The translations under genes were made by a program, and so were the position numbers. The notes under the pieces were generated by a model. It did no database searches and was not told the origin of the DNA. It worked only from the letters and a program-made list of their open reading frames with translations. This document shows positions 23,026 to 30,381 of a stretch of 30,381 nt of DNA, in pieces. Positions within the stretch are counted from its first letter, which is position 1. Every line of letters starts with the position of its first letter. The stretch spans positions 1-30,381 of the forward strand of contig NZ_CAJKIS010000028.1 in the NCBI RefSeq assembly GCF_905200055.1, written 5' to 3'. The stretch is from an uncultured Fusobacterium sp. GTDB taxonomy: Bacteria > Fusobacteriota > Fusobacteriia > Fusobacteriales > Fusobacteriaceae.

Positions 23026-24917
23026 GAGATATTATAATAGGAACTGCTGGACATATTGATCACGGTAAAACTACTCTTGTTGAATTTCTCACAGGAAAAA
23101 ATACAGATACTCTTCCAGAAGAAAAAAAACGTGGTTTAACTATTGATATAGGTTTTTCTTATCTTCAACTTGGCAACAATAGAGTGGGAATAATTGATGT
23201 TCCAGGACATGAAAAATTTATAAAAAATATGGCTGCTGGAACTTCTAGTATAGATTATGTTATTCTTACTATTGCTTGTGATGATGGAATTATGCCACAA
23301 ACTATTGAACATCTAAATATCGCTTCTATTCTTGGGGTAAAAAATGGAATTGTAGTTCTTACTAAAAGAGATTTAATAGATCAAGAGAGATTAATCAATT
23401 TAAAAAAAGAGGTAGCAGAATTTCTCAAAGGTAGTTTTTTAGAAAATTCACAAATTATTGAGGTAAGTTTTAAAGATCCTAGCTCCTTTGAAAATCTAAG
23501 AAATATCTTGTCTCAAGAGATTAAAAATATTAAGATAGATTTAGATAAAAATAGGAAATTTAGATTGGACATAGATAGAGTTTTCTCTGTTAAAGGGTTT
23601 GGAACAGTTGTTACTGGAACATCAAAAAACTCTGCTATAACTATTGGTGATAGATTGATGCTCTATCCTCAAATGAAAGAAGTAGTTGTAAAGGGAATTG
23701 AAAATCATAATAATAAAGTTACAACTCTTGAGGCTGGAAATCGTTGTGCTTTAAACATAAATGGAGTAGATGCAAAAGAGATACATAGAGGTAATATTCT
23801 TGCTGAAAAAGATTCTCTTTTTATCTCCGATAGAATAGATTGTAGTTTTTTTCTTCTTTCAAATAGTAATTCACTAAAAAATAATCAAAGAATTCACCTA
23901 AATATTGGAACTACAGAAGTTATTGGAAGAATTAAAATTTTTAGTAGTGATATTGTCTTACCAAATGAAACTTCCTTTATTCAAATTGAACTTGAAAAAC
24001 CTTTAGTTTGTAATAAAGGAGATAGAGGTCTAATCAGAAATTTTTCACCAGTTATCACTATTGGGGGAATAGAGATATTAAATCCTCTAGGTAAAAAAGT
24101 TAAAAGAAAAGATTGTAACTACTTAGAGAATTTAAAAAGTCTAAATTCCAATAAAAAAGATGAACAGATAGAGAGTATAGTAAAAAATAGCGATGAGTTA
24201 TTCTTAACTATTGAAAAAATATCACTACTTTTAGGAGAAAAAATAATTTCTCCTTTAAATATAGAAAACATTATAAAAGTAGATGAAAATTATTATATAC
24301 ATATTGGTAATTTAATTATTTTAAAAAATAGAGTTTTAAAAGATTTAAAAATATACCACAAAAAAAACAGATTATCTTTAGGTATAAATACTGCTGAGAT
24401 AAAAAGTAGATATTTTAAAGATATTTCAAGTAATCTTTATCAAAACTTTCTTAAATTACTAATTGAAGAAAATCTTATAAAGATAGATAAAAATTTTATA
24501 TCACTTTTAGAGTTTCAACCTAAATTAAATAAAGAAGAGAAAAAATTAAAAGATCAAATTTTCTCTATTTACAAAAATTTAGGATTTAAACCAGAAAATA
24601 TAAATAAAGTTGCTGAAAATTTTAATAACTTAGAAGAATTTAAAACTGTTCATCAATTTATGGCAGATAATAATTTTATTATTTATCTTGGAGAGGAAAC
24701 ATATATATTAAAAGGCTTTTTCTTAGAAGCTAAGAAGATTTTAATATCATATCTGCAAAAAAATCAAAAAATAACTTTAGGAGATTTTTCAAAGCTCTTA
24801 AATAGCAATAGAAAAACTTCTCTTTTACTATTAGAGAAATTTGATGAAGAAAAGATCACAAAAAGAATTGATAACTATAGAATATTACTTTCAAAAGGAG
24901 ATGGTTTTAATGATTAA
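23022..24917 (+). CDS. selB: Selenocysteine-specific elongation factor SelB
   Basis: GTPase that brings Sec-tRNA(Sec) to the ribosome at UGA codons marked by a SECIS hairpin. The 631 residues show an EF-Tu-like GTPase domain (GTAGHIDHGKTTL at residues 7-19, DVPGHEKF near 60, TKRD near 113), then beta-barrel domains (RVFSVKGFGTVVTGT near 187) and a C-terminal winged-helix region (from about residue 380) that binds the SECIS loop. The size is close to E. coli SelB (614). It overlaps selA by 4 nt and yedF by 8 nt. The C-terminal region is very AT-rich and Lys/Asn-rich, like the genome. Confidence 0.97.
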   Translation: MRDIIIGTAGHIDHGKTTLVEFLTGKNTDTLPEEKKRGLTIDIGFSYLQLGNNRVGIIDVPGHEKFIKNMAAGTSSIDYVILTIACDDGIMPQTIEHLNIASILGVKNGIVVLTKRDLIDQERLINLKKEVAEFLKGSFLENSQIIEVSFKDPSSFENLRNILSQEIKNIKIDLDKNRKFRLDIDRVFSVKGFGTVVTGTSKNSAITIGDRLMLYPQMKEVVVKGIENHNNKVTTLEAGNRCALNINGVDAKEIHRGNILAEKDSLFISDRIDCSFFLLSNSNSLKNNQRIHLNIGTTEVIGRIKIFSSDIVLPNETSFIQIELEKPLVCNKGDRGLIRNFSPVITIGGIEILNPLGKKVKRKDCNYLENLKSLNSNKKDEQIESIVKNSDELFLTIEKISLLLGEKIISPLNIENIIKVDENYYIHIGNLIILKNRVLKDLKIYHKKNRLSLGINTAEIKSRYFKDISSNLYQNFLKLLIEENLIKIDKNFISLLEFQPKLNKEEKKLKDQIFSIYKNLGFKPENINKVAENFNNLEEFKTVHQFMADNNFIIYLGEETYILKGFFLEAKKILISYLQKNQKITLGDFSKLLNSNRKTSLLLLEKFDEEKITKRIDNYRILLSKGDGFND

Positions 24918-25485
24918 AGTAAATGCTATTGGACAAACTTGCCCTATCCCTATTATAATGACAAAAAATGCTCTTAAAGAGATTGAAGAAGGGCAAGTAG
25001 AGGTTTCTGTTGATAATAAAATTTCATTGGAAAACTTACAAAAAATGTCAAGAGAGATGGGATATGATTATACTGTTGCTGAAACAGGAGATATATTTAA
25101 AATAGTAATTAACAAGATAAAAGAGGATTTACAAGAGTTTGATGAAAAGGAAAATACAGTTGTAGTTATAGACTCTCTTTTTATGGGAAAAGGAGATCCT
25201 GAACTTGGTAAAATTTTAATGAAAGGATTTATCTATACTCTTTCTGAAATGGAAAATCTACCTAAAACTATTATTTTCTATAATGAAGGAGTTAAGTTAG
25301 CTATTGAATCTTCTGAAAACTTCAATGATTTAAAAAATCTTGAGGCTCATGGAGTTGAAATTCTTTCTTGTGGTACTTGTGCTAATTTCTATGGTGTAAC
25401 TGAACAAATAAAAGTAGGAAATATCACAAATATGTATACAATAGTTGAAAGACAGCTAAATGCTAAAAGGGTAATAAAACCATGA
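24910..25485 (+). CDS. yedF: Selenium metabolism protein YedF
   Basis: A 191-residue protein with an N-terminal TusA/SirA-like domain carrying CPIP (TCPIPIIMTKNAL, residues 10-22), whose cysteine can carry sulfur or selenium as a persulfide or perselenide, and a C-terminal DsrE-like domain ending in ILSCGTCANFYG near residue 153. This two-domain form is the YedF type found beside sel genes and selenium-dependent molybdenum hydroxylase genes. I place the start at ATG 24910, with AAGGAGATGG just upstream inside selB; the longer frame from 24841 would add 23 unrelated residues overlapping selB. The stop overlaps the next start (ATGA). A role in selenium delivery is inferred. Confidence 0.9.
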   Translation: MIKVNAIGQTCPIPIIMTKNALKEIEEGQVEVSVDNKISLENLQKMSREMGYDYTVAETGDIFKIVINKIKEDLQEFDEKENTVVVIDSLFMGKGDPELGKILMKGFIYTLSEMENLPKTIIFYNEGVKLAIESSENFNDLKNLEAHGVEILSCGTCANFYGVTEQIKVGNITNMYTIVERQLNAKRVIKP

Positions 25486-25742
25486 TAAAAAAAGAAGAGT
25501 TTTTACTTTTAGCTGCTGAATCAACTCATCTTGTTATAAAAAATGAAAAACTATTAAAGGAAGCTGGTATTGATTGTAGAATAATCCCATTACCTTCACA
25601 GATAAAAGCAAGTTGTGGACTTTCTATAAGAACAGATTTAAAAGATATTGAAAAAATAAAAGAAATTCTATATAATAATGAAATGGAACTTTATCTGATA
25701 AAAAAATCAGGTTTAAAAAAAGAGATAGAAAAATTATCTTAA
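25482..25742 (+). CDS. DUF3343 putative Se/S carrier protein
   Basis: An 86-residue protein of the DUF3343 family, described as putative Se/S carrier-like. The pattern is AAESTHLVIKNEKLLKEAG followed by C-RIIPLPSQIKASCGLSIR, with two conserved cysteines (residues 27 and 41). It begins inside the yedF stop (ATGA overlap) and ends 1 nt before selC. The gene order supports a role in moving selenium between YedF, SelD and acceptors, but there is no direct evidence in the sequence for which partner it meets. Confidence 0.85.
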   Translation: MIKKEEFLLLAAESTHLVIKNEKLLKEAGIDCRIIPLPSQIKASCGLSIRTDLKDIEKIKEILYNNEMELYLIKKSGLKKEIEKLS

Positions 25743-25743
25743 T

Positions 25744-25835
25744 GGAAGTGGATGGGAACTGGTGTTTTCAGCAGTCTTCAAAACTGTATGGCGATGAAAA
25801 TCGTTGGTAGGTTCGATTCCTACACGCTTCCGCCA
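25744..25835 (+). tRNA. selC: tRNA-Sec (anticodon TCA)
   Basis: A 92-nt selenocysteine tRNA with encoded CCA. The acceptor GGAAGUG/CGCUUCC and discriminator G are followed by a 6-bp D stem (GGGAAC/GUUUUC) with a UGGU loop, which is diagnostic of tRNA-Sec. The anticodon stem GCAGU/ACUGU holds loop CUUCAAA, with UCA at 25778-25780. A long variable arm (GGCGAU/AUCGUU with loop GAAA) and T arm GUAGG/CCUAC with UUCGAUU complete it. The eighth acceptor pair would be G25751-A25824, a mismatch where tRNA-Sec usually has a pair. It directly follows the DUF3343 gene and precedes a terminator. Confidence 0.97.
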
Positions 25836-25847
25836 ATAAAAAAATAT

Positions 25848-25888
25848 AGCTGTTATATCTTGAATTTTTCAATTTATAACAGCTTTTT
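25848..25888 (+). terminator. Terminator of the ppx-sel operon
   Basis: AGCTGTTATA (25848-25857) pairs perfectly with TATAACAGCT (25875-25884), extended by an inner TTGAA/TTCAA, and is followed by five Ts. It lies 13 nt after selC and closes the operon. Confidence 0.92.
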
Positions 25889-25987
25889 CTTTATCAAAGA
25901 GTATTATTTTATAAAACCTATTCTCTTGTTTTTTTAGAAAAACAATGTTAAACTTATATATGAATATAGATAATTTAAGAGGTGGCT

Positions 25988-28924
25988 ATGTTAGATAAGA
26001 TTATTATAAAAGGAGCAAGGGAACACAATTTAAAAAATATAGACGTTGAGATACCTAAAAATAAATTTATAGTTATTACTGGAGTTAGTGGGAGTGGAAA
26101 ATCTTCTCTAGCTTTTGATACTATCTATTCAGAAGGACAAAGAAGATATGTTGAAAGTCTTTCAGCCTATGCAAGACAATTTATTGGTCAAATGACAAAA
26201 CCTGATGTTGATAGTATTGAAGGGTTAGCCCCTGCAATCTCAATAGAGCAAAAAACTACAAATAGAAACCCGCGTTCTACTGTTGGAACTATTACTGAAG
26301 TTTATGATTATATGAGACTTCTATTTGCTCATATTGGAACTGCTCATTGCCCTGTATGTGGTAGAAAAGTTGAGAAACAAAGTACAGAGGAGATTGTAAG
26401 TGGAGCAATAGAGAGATTTGAAGAGGGAGCAAAGATGATAGTTCTTGCACCTCTAGTAAAAGAGAAAAAAGGAACTCATAAAAACCTATTTTTAAATCTG
26501 CAAAAAAAGGGATTTGTTAGAGTTAGAGTAAATGGAGAAATTCTTTATTTAGAAGATGAAATTGAATTGGATAAAAATAAAAAGCATGATATAGCTGTTG
26601 TTGTTGATAGGTTAATATTAAAAAAAGAGGATAAAGATTTTGAAAGTAGATTGACTCAATCTGTGGAATCTGCAACAGAATTAGCTAATGGAAAAGTTCT
26701 ATTAAATGTAAATGGAGAGGATTTTCTATATAGTGAAAATTTTGCTTGTCCAGAACATGAAGAGGTAAATATTCCTGATCTGAACCCTAGACTTTTCTCT
26801 TTCAATGCCCCTTTTGGAGCTTGTCCAGAGTGCAAAGGGATAGGAAAAAAACTTGAGATTGATGAGAATAAACTTATTGAAAATGAGGAACTCTCTATTG
26901 CTGATGGTGGTTTGTATATCCCAGGAGCTAGTTCAAGAAAAGGTTATACATGGGAAATATTTAAAACTATGGCTAAACACTTTAAAATAGATATTAATAA
27001 ACCTGTAAAAGATCTCTCTAAAGAGGAATTAGATATTATTTTACATGGAACAGATGTGAAATTTAGGTTTGATTTTGAAGGTAGTGATTTTCAGTATCAT
27101 GGATATAAAGAGTATGAAGGAGCAGTAAGAAACCTTGAAAGAAGATACAATGAAAGCTTTTCAGAAGCTCAAAGAGAAGAGATTGAAAATAAATTTATGA
27201 TAGAGAGAGTTTGTAAAGTCTGCAATGGTAAAAGATTAAAGCCAGAAGTTTTAGGAGTTACAATTCAAGATAAAAATATTATGGAGATCTGTGATCTTAG
27301 TATAAAAGATGCCTTAGAATTTTTTATGAATTTAAAATTGACTCCAAAACAGGAAACTATTGCTAAAGAGATTTTAAAAGAGATTAGAGAAAGACTGTCT
27401 TTTATGATAAATGTAGGTTTAGATTATCTAAATTTAGCTCGTGAAACAAAAACTCTATCTGGTGGAGAGGCTCAAAGAATTAGACTTGCCACTCAAATTG
27501 GTTCAGGGCTAACAGGGGTTCTCTATGTTCTTGATGAGCCTAGTATTGGACTACATCAAAAGGACAATGATAAACTTTTAGCTACACTTGAGAGATTAAA
27601 AAATCTTGGAAATACTCTAATAGTAGTTGAACATGATGAAGATACTATGTTACAAGCTGACAAAATCTTTGACTTAGGTCCTGGAGCTGGAGAGTTTGGA
27701 GGAAATATAGTTGCCTCTGGTTCGCCAAAAGAGATTATGAGAAATAAAAACTCTCTTACTGGAAGATATTTAAAAGGAGAGTTAAAAATAGAAGTTCCTA
27801 AGATTAGAAGGAAATGGGAGAAAAATATAAAACTTTTAGGAGCAAAGGGAAATAATCTAAAAAATATTGATGTAGAGATTCCATTGGGAGTTTTTACTGT
27901 TGTCACTGGGGTAAGTGGTAGTGGTAAATCAAGTTTAATTAATCATACCCTTTTTCCTGTACTTTTTAACAAGCTCAATAAAGGAAAATTATGTCCTTTA
28001 GAGTATAAAAGTATACAGGGAATTGAACAACTTGAAAAGGTTATCAATATAGATCAAAGTCCTATTGGTAGAACTCCAAGATCTAACCCTGCTACATATA
28101 CAAAGATTTTTGATGATATTAGAGCAATTTTTGCTGAAACAAAAGATGCAAAACAACATGGATTTTCTAAAGGTAGATTCTCTTTCAATGTAAAAGGTGG
28201 AAGATGTGAAGCTTGTCAAGGAGCTGGAATAATTAAGATTGAGATGAACTTCTTGCCAGATGTATATGTGCAATGTGAAGTTTGTAAGGGAAAGAGATAT
28301 AATAAAGAAACTCTTGATGTATATTACAAAGGAAAAACAATCTCTGATGTTTTAGATATGAGTGTAGGCGAAGCTTATGAATTTTTCAAAGCTGTCCCAT
28401 CTCTTGAGAGAAAATTAAAAGTACTTATAGATGTTGGACTTGATTATATAAAACTTGGACAACCTGCTACAACTCTATCTGGTGGAGAGGCTCAAAGAAT
28501 AAAATTAGCTACTGAACTTTCTAAGATGACAAAGGGAAATACTATTTATATTCTTGATGAACCTACTACTGGTCTACATTTTGAAGATATTAGAAAACTC
28601 CTTGAGGTTTTAAATAGACTTGTGGATAAGGGAAATAGTGTTGTAGTTATTGAACATAATCTAGATGTTATAAAAACAGCTGATTATATTATAGATATTG
28701 GACCTGATGGTGGAGATAGAGGGGGAACAATTGTTGCTTGTGGAACTCCTGAAGAGATTGCTAAGGTTAAGAAAAGTTATACAGCTACATATATAAGAAA
28801 AATTTTAAAAACTGCTAAAGAAAAAGAGGAGATCAATCTTTTAGAAGTAGCTGAAGAAACTCCTAATTTAGAAGTTACACCTAAAAAAAGGGGTAAAAAA
28901 AAGAAAGAAGAGTCGGTGAAATAG
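25988..28924 (+). CDS. uvrA: UvrABC excision nuclease subunit A
   Basis: DNA damage sensor of nucleotide excision repair, which loads UvrB. The 978 residues contain two ABC ATPase modules: Walker A GVSGSGKS at residues 32-39 and again near 638, and two LSGGEAQRIRLA/LSGGEAQRIKLA signatures. Zinc-finger cysteines occur at HCPVCGRK, in the ACPECKGIG module, and in CEACQGAG with VQCEVCKGKRYN. Length is slightly above E. coli UvrA (940) owing to a Lys-rich C-terminal tail (PKKRGKKKKEE). I chose ATG 25988 because AAGAGG lies 5 nt before it; an in-frame GTG two codons upstream is less well placed. ruvA starts directly after its stop. Confidence 0.97.
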   Translation: MLDKIIIKGAREHNLKNIDVEIPKNKFIVITGVSGSGKSSLAFDTIYSEGQRRYVESLSAYARQFIGQMTKPDVDSIEGLAPAISIEQKTTNRNPRSTVGTITEVYDYMRLLFAHIGTAHCPVCGRKVEKQSTEEIVSGAIERFEEGAKMIVLAPLVKEKKGTHKNLFLNLQKKGFVRVRVNGEILYLEDEIELDKNKKHDIAVVVDRLILKKEDKDFESRLTQSVESATELANGKVLLNVNGEDFLYSENFACPEHEEVNIPDLNPRLFSFNAPFGACPECKGIGKKLEIDENKLIENEELSIADGGLYIPGASSRKGYTWEIFKTMAKHFKIDINKPVKDLSKEELDIILHGTDVKFRFDFEGSDFQYHGYKEYEGAVRNLERRYNESFSEAQREEIENKFMIERVCKVCNGKRLKPEVLGVTIQDKNIMEICDLSIKDALEFFMNLKLTPKQETIAKEILKEIRERLSFMINVGLDYLNLARETKTLSGGEAQRIRLATQIGSGLTGVLYVLDEPSIGLHQKDNDKLLATLERLKNLGNTLIVVEHDEDTMLQADKIFDLGPGAGEFGGNIVASGSPKEIMRNKNSLTGRYLKGELKIEVPKIRRKWEKNIKLLGAKGNNLKNIDVEIPLGVFTVVTGVSGSGKSSLINHTLFPVLFNKLNKGKLCPLEYKSIQGIEQLEKVINIDQSPIGRTPRSNPATYTKIFDDIRAIFAETKDAKQHGFSKGRFSFNVKGGRCEACQGAGIIKIEMNFLPDVYVQCEVCKGKRYNKETLDVYYKGKTISDVLDMSVGEAYEFFKAVPSLERKLKVLIDVGLDYIKLGQPATTLSGGEAQRIKLATELSKMTKGNTIYILDEPTTGLHFEDIRKLLEVLNRLVDKGNSVVVIEHNLDVIKTADYIIDIGPDGGDRGGTIVACGTPEEIAKVKKSYTATYIRKILKTAKEKEEINLLEVAEETPNLEVTPKKRGKKKKEESVK

Positions 28925-29521
28925 ATGTTTGAATATTTAAGAGGAAAAGTTGAGTATAAAAAGCCAGAGTATCTTGCTTTAGATGTAAATGGTGTTGGTT
29001 ATAGAGTAAGTATCTCTCTTAGAACTTATGATAAGGTTAAAACTGGAAGTGAAGTAAAATTATATATCTATAACTATATAAAAGAGGATAGTTTTAAACT
29101 TATAGGATTTTTAGAGGAGAGAGAGAGAAATATTTTTGAAATGCTATTGGGAGTTAAAGGAATTGGAGTTTCTCTTGCACTATCTGTAATGTCTACTTTT
29201 GATATTGATACATTGAGAGATCTTATAGCTGCTGATGACTATGTAAATCTAAAAAAAGTTCCAAAGCTTGGAGAGAAAAAATCACAACAACTTATTTTAG
29301 ATCTAAAAAGCAAGTTAAAAACTTTAGATACTTTTTCTGTTGAAGCAAGAAATGAAAATATATCATCACAATTCCAAATTGAAGAGGAGCTTTACTCTGC
29401 TTTAGAGGGATTAGGATATAGTAAGAAAGAAATTGATTCTCTACTTACAAAAGAGGAGTTAAAAAGTTTCACTTCTATTGAAGAGGCTATAAAAAGTGTA
29501 CTTAAAAAAGTAAACTTTTAA
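28925..29521 (+). CDS. ruvA: Holliday junction branch migration protein RuvA
   Basis: Binds four-way DNA junctions and recruits the RuvB motor. The 198 residues begin MFEYLRGKVEYKKPEYLALDVNGVGYRV, the OB-fold domain I. The tandem helix-hairpin-helix motifs of domain II follow (LLGVKGIGVSLALSVMS near residue 73, LKKVPKLGEKKSQQLILDLK near 108). The flexible linker and domain III (LEGLGYSKKEID near 160) end the protein. The start codon follows the uvrA stop without a gap, so the two repair genes are coupled. ruvB is not in the window. Confidence 0.96.
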   Translation: MFEYLRGKVEYKKPEYLALDVNGVGYRVSISLRTYDKVKTGSEVKLYIYNYIKEDSFKLIGFLEERERNIFEMLLGVKGIGVSLALSVMSTFDIDTLRDLIAADDYVNLKKVPKLGEKKSQQLILDLKSKLKTLDTFSVEARNENISSQFQIEEELYSALEGLGYSKKEIDSLLTKEELKSFTSIEEAIKSVLKKVNF

Positions 29522-29542
29522 AATATAAAGGAGGTATTTATT

Positions 29543-30034
29543 ATGGAATATAGAGAGTTATTTGAAACTGGAATGTCTTATGATACATTTATAAGCATAG
29601 CTAGTAAAGATGAAAAGGAAAAAATAGAAGAAATAACTTCTGTTTTAAGATTGGGAGATAGCTTTACAAATAGAGTAAAAGCTGTTGATAAAAAGTTTTA
29701 TTTTCTTCTAAGTGCTGAATCTTGGTGTCCATATGTTAGAGCTACTGTACCTGTTTTAATGAAGATGGTAGAGTTAAACCCTAATATCTCTTTAAGTATT
29801 ATTACTGAAGGTAGAGGATTTAAGTATTTAAGAGAAAAACTTGGAATACCTGAAGAAAGATATGTTGTGCCTACTTTAGCTATACTTGATGAACATTTTA
29901 ATCTTGTAAATAAATATATAGGAAGACCATATAAATATAGAGCTATTGGTTTTGAAAATGTTAGCAACGAGTATTTTAAAGGACAACGTGCTGATGATAT
30001 TGTTGAAGAGATAGTTGAAAAAATGGGATACTAA
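29543..30034 (+). CDS. Thioredoxin-family protein with a single active-site Cys
   Basis: A 163-residue cytosolic protein with a thioredoxin-like fold, probably of the Thioredoxin_9 group. The motif SAESWCPYVRATVPVL (near residues 52-67) matches the WC-containing active-site helix of the fold, but the second cysteine of CxxC is replaced (CPYV). The cis-Pro segment is seen as VPTLAIL near residue 112. No other cysteine is present, so it cannot work as an ordinary dithiol oxidoreductase; a bacillithiol/monothiol-type or non-redox role is possible. A strong AGGAGG precedes it 21 nt after ruvA, so it is the last gene of the uvrA-ruvA run. Confidence 0.8.
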   Translation: MEYRELFETGMSYDTFISIASKDEKEKIEEITSVLRLGDSFTNRVKAVDKKFYFLLSAESWCPYVRATVPVLMKMVELNPNISLSIITEGRGFKYLREKLGIPEERYVVPTLAILDEHFNLVNKYIGRPYKYRAIGFENVSNEYFKGQRADDIVEEIVEKMGY

Positions 30035-30046
30035 AATATATAAATT

Positions 30047-30077
30047 AGAGCTGATGTAAATTAATCAGCTCTTTTTA
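30047..30077 (+). terminator. Terminator of the uvrA-ruvA-thioredoxin run
   Basis: AGAGCTGAT (30047-30055) pairs perfectly with ATCAGCTCT (30064-30072) around an 8-nt loop and runs into a T-tract. It starts 12 nt after the stop codon. Confidence 0.92.
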
Positions 30078-30098
30078 TATTAAATAAACTATAATTTC

Positions 30099-30157
30099 CA
30101 AAAGTAGAGGAGTACAAACGACTACTACTTTTGAGACGCAGAAACGAAGTTTCTGTG
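30099..30157. repeat. Hairpin repeat A, copy 2
   Basis: CAAAAGTAG (30099-30107) and CTACTTTTG (30125-30133) form one perfect 9-bp inverted repeat. CGCAGAAAC (30137-30145) and GTTTCTGTG (30149-30157) form a second 9-bp stem with one G-T pair and a 3-nt loop. Positions 30120-30143 match 4-27 at 22 of 24 bases. Confidence 0.75.
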
Positions 30158-30187
30158 AACCTTTACATTAACAAAACTTATATTTTT

Positions 30188-30347
30188 TAACATCAAGTTG
30201 TCTCCATGTCAGTGAATAAAGAATCCCTATTGCTCATTCCGTTGAAAATGCAAAACTCGGCTACGCCTCAAACACGTTGCATTTTCTTAACTGCATTTCG
30301 CTGAGGGATTCTAATATTCACTTCCAAATTACGTCAACTTGATGTTA
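30188..30347. repeat. Large interrupted palindrome (repeat B), about 160 bp
   Basis: Three nested inverted repeats share one centre: TAACATCAAGTTG/CAACTTGATGTTA (13 bp perfect, 30188-30200 and 30335-30347), AGTGAATA(A)AGAATCCCT with its near-complement (30211-30228 and 30304-30322), and GAAAATGCAA/TTGCATTTTC (10 bp perfect, 30244-30253 and 30277-30286). The core 30245-30300 is less AT-rich than the surrounding DNA. No ORF of note lies within. With repeat A it fills the gene-free stretch 30035-30381; I see nothing further in 30348-30381. Confidence 0.8.
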
Positions 30348-30381
30348 GGGATAATTTATTTTTAATACTCCTAATATCAGC

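Noticed and set aside
24841..24909. A longer yedF start at 24841
   Set aside because: It would add 23 residues overlapping selB with no family similarity. ATG 24910 has AAGGAGATGG upstream and gives the standard N-terminus.
25752..25937. A 61-residue ORF across selC
   Set aside because: It lies over the tRNA-Sec and its terminator and is a chance frame.

Overview
The window is a strongly AT-rich, densely coding bacterial chromosome segment. Gene content, AGA-rich arginine use, TAA-biased stops, clear AGGAGG-type ribosome binding sites and the mix of anaerobic functions (selenocysteine, molybdenum cofactor, radical-SAM sulfatase maturation) suggest a Fusobacterium-like anaerobe. The genus is inferred from protein character; no database was searched. 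I see no phage, insertion sequence, CRISPR array or rRNA.

Layout. 1-221: non-coding hairpin-rich repeats. 222-791 (-): thymidine kinase. 926-1749 (+): hot-dog thioesterase and DUF523 protein, ending at a terminator shared with the opposing operon. 1785-5658 (-): molybdenum operon read as moaA, MOSC protein, MoeA-like protein, modA, modB. 5875-6252 (+): RidA. 6330-15132 (-): amino-sugar catabolic region, read as GntR, YidK-like symporter, YidJ-like sulfatase, second GntR, ROK kinase, AgaS, tagatose-bisphosphate aldolase and PfkB-family kinase. 15437-19188 (-): htpX, a small exported protein, yihY and the sulfatase-maturing radical SAM enzyme. 19415-25835 (+): Ppx/GppA phosphatase followed by a complete selenocysteine set, selD-selA-selB-yedF-DUF3343-selC. 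25988-30034 (+): uvrA, ruvA and a thioredoxin-like gene. 30099-30347: further copies of the hairpin repeats, including a palindrome of about 160 bp.

How the genes work together. The sugar region reads as a route in which a sulfated amino sugar (probably of the galactosamine series) enters through a Na+ symporter, is desulfated in the cytoplasm by a Cys-type sulfatase activated by the nearby anSME, is phosphorylated by the ROK kinase, and passes through AgaS, PfkB-type kinase and aldolase to triose phosphates. No deacetylase and no PTS are present. The selenium region encodes the four core Sec factors plus two selenium-metabolism accessory proteins. SelD is itself a selenoprotein: its reading frame crosses an in-frame TGA at the active-site position, followed 11 nt later by a short SECIS-like hairpin, so an ordinary ORF caller truncates it.

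The points most worth a second look are the Sec-containing SelD, the paired hairpin repeats at the two ends of the window (with compensatory stem changes), the large end palindrome, and an imperfect tandem duplication upstream of the symporter/sulfatase operon promoter.
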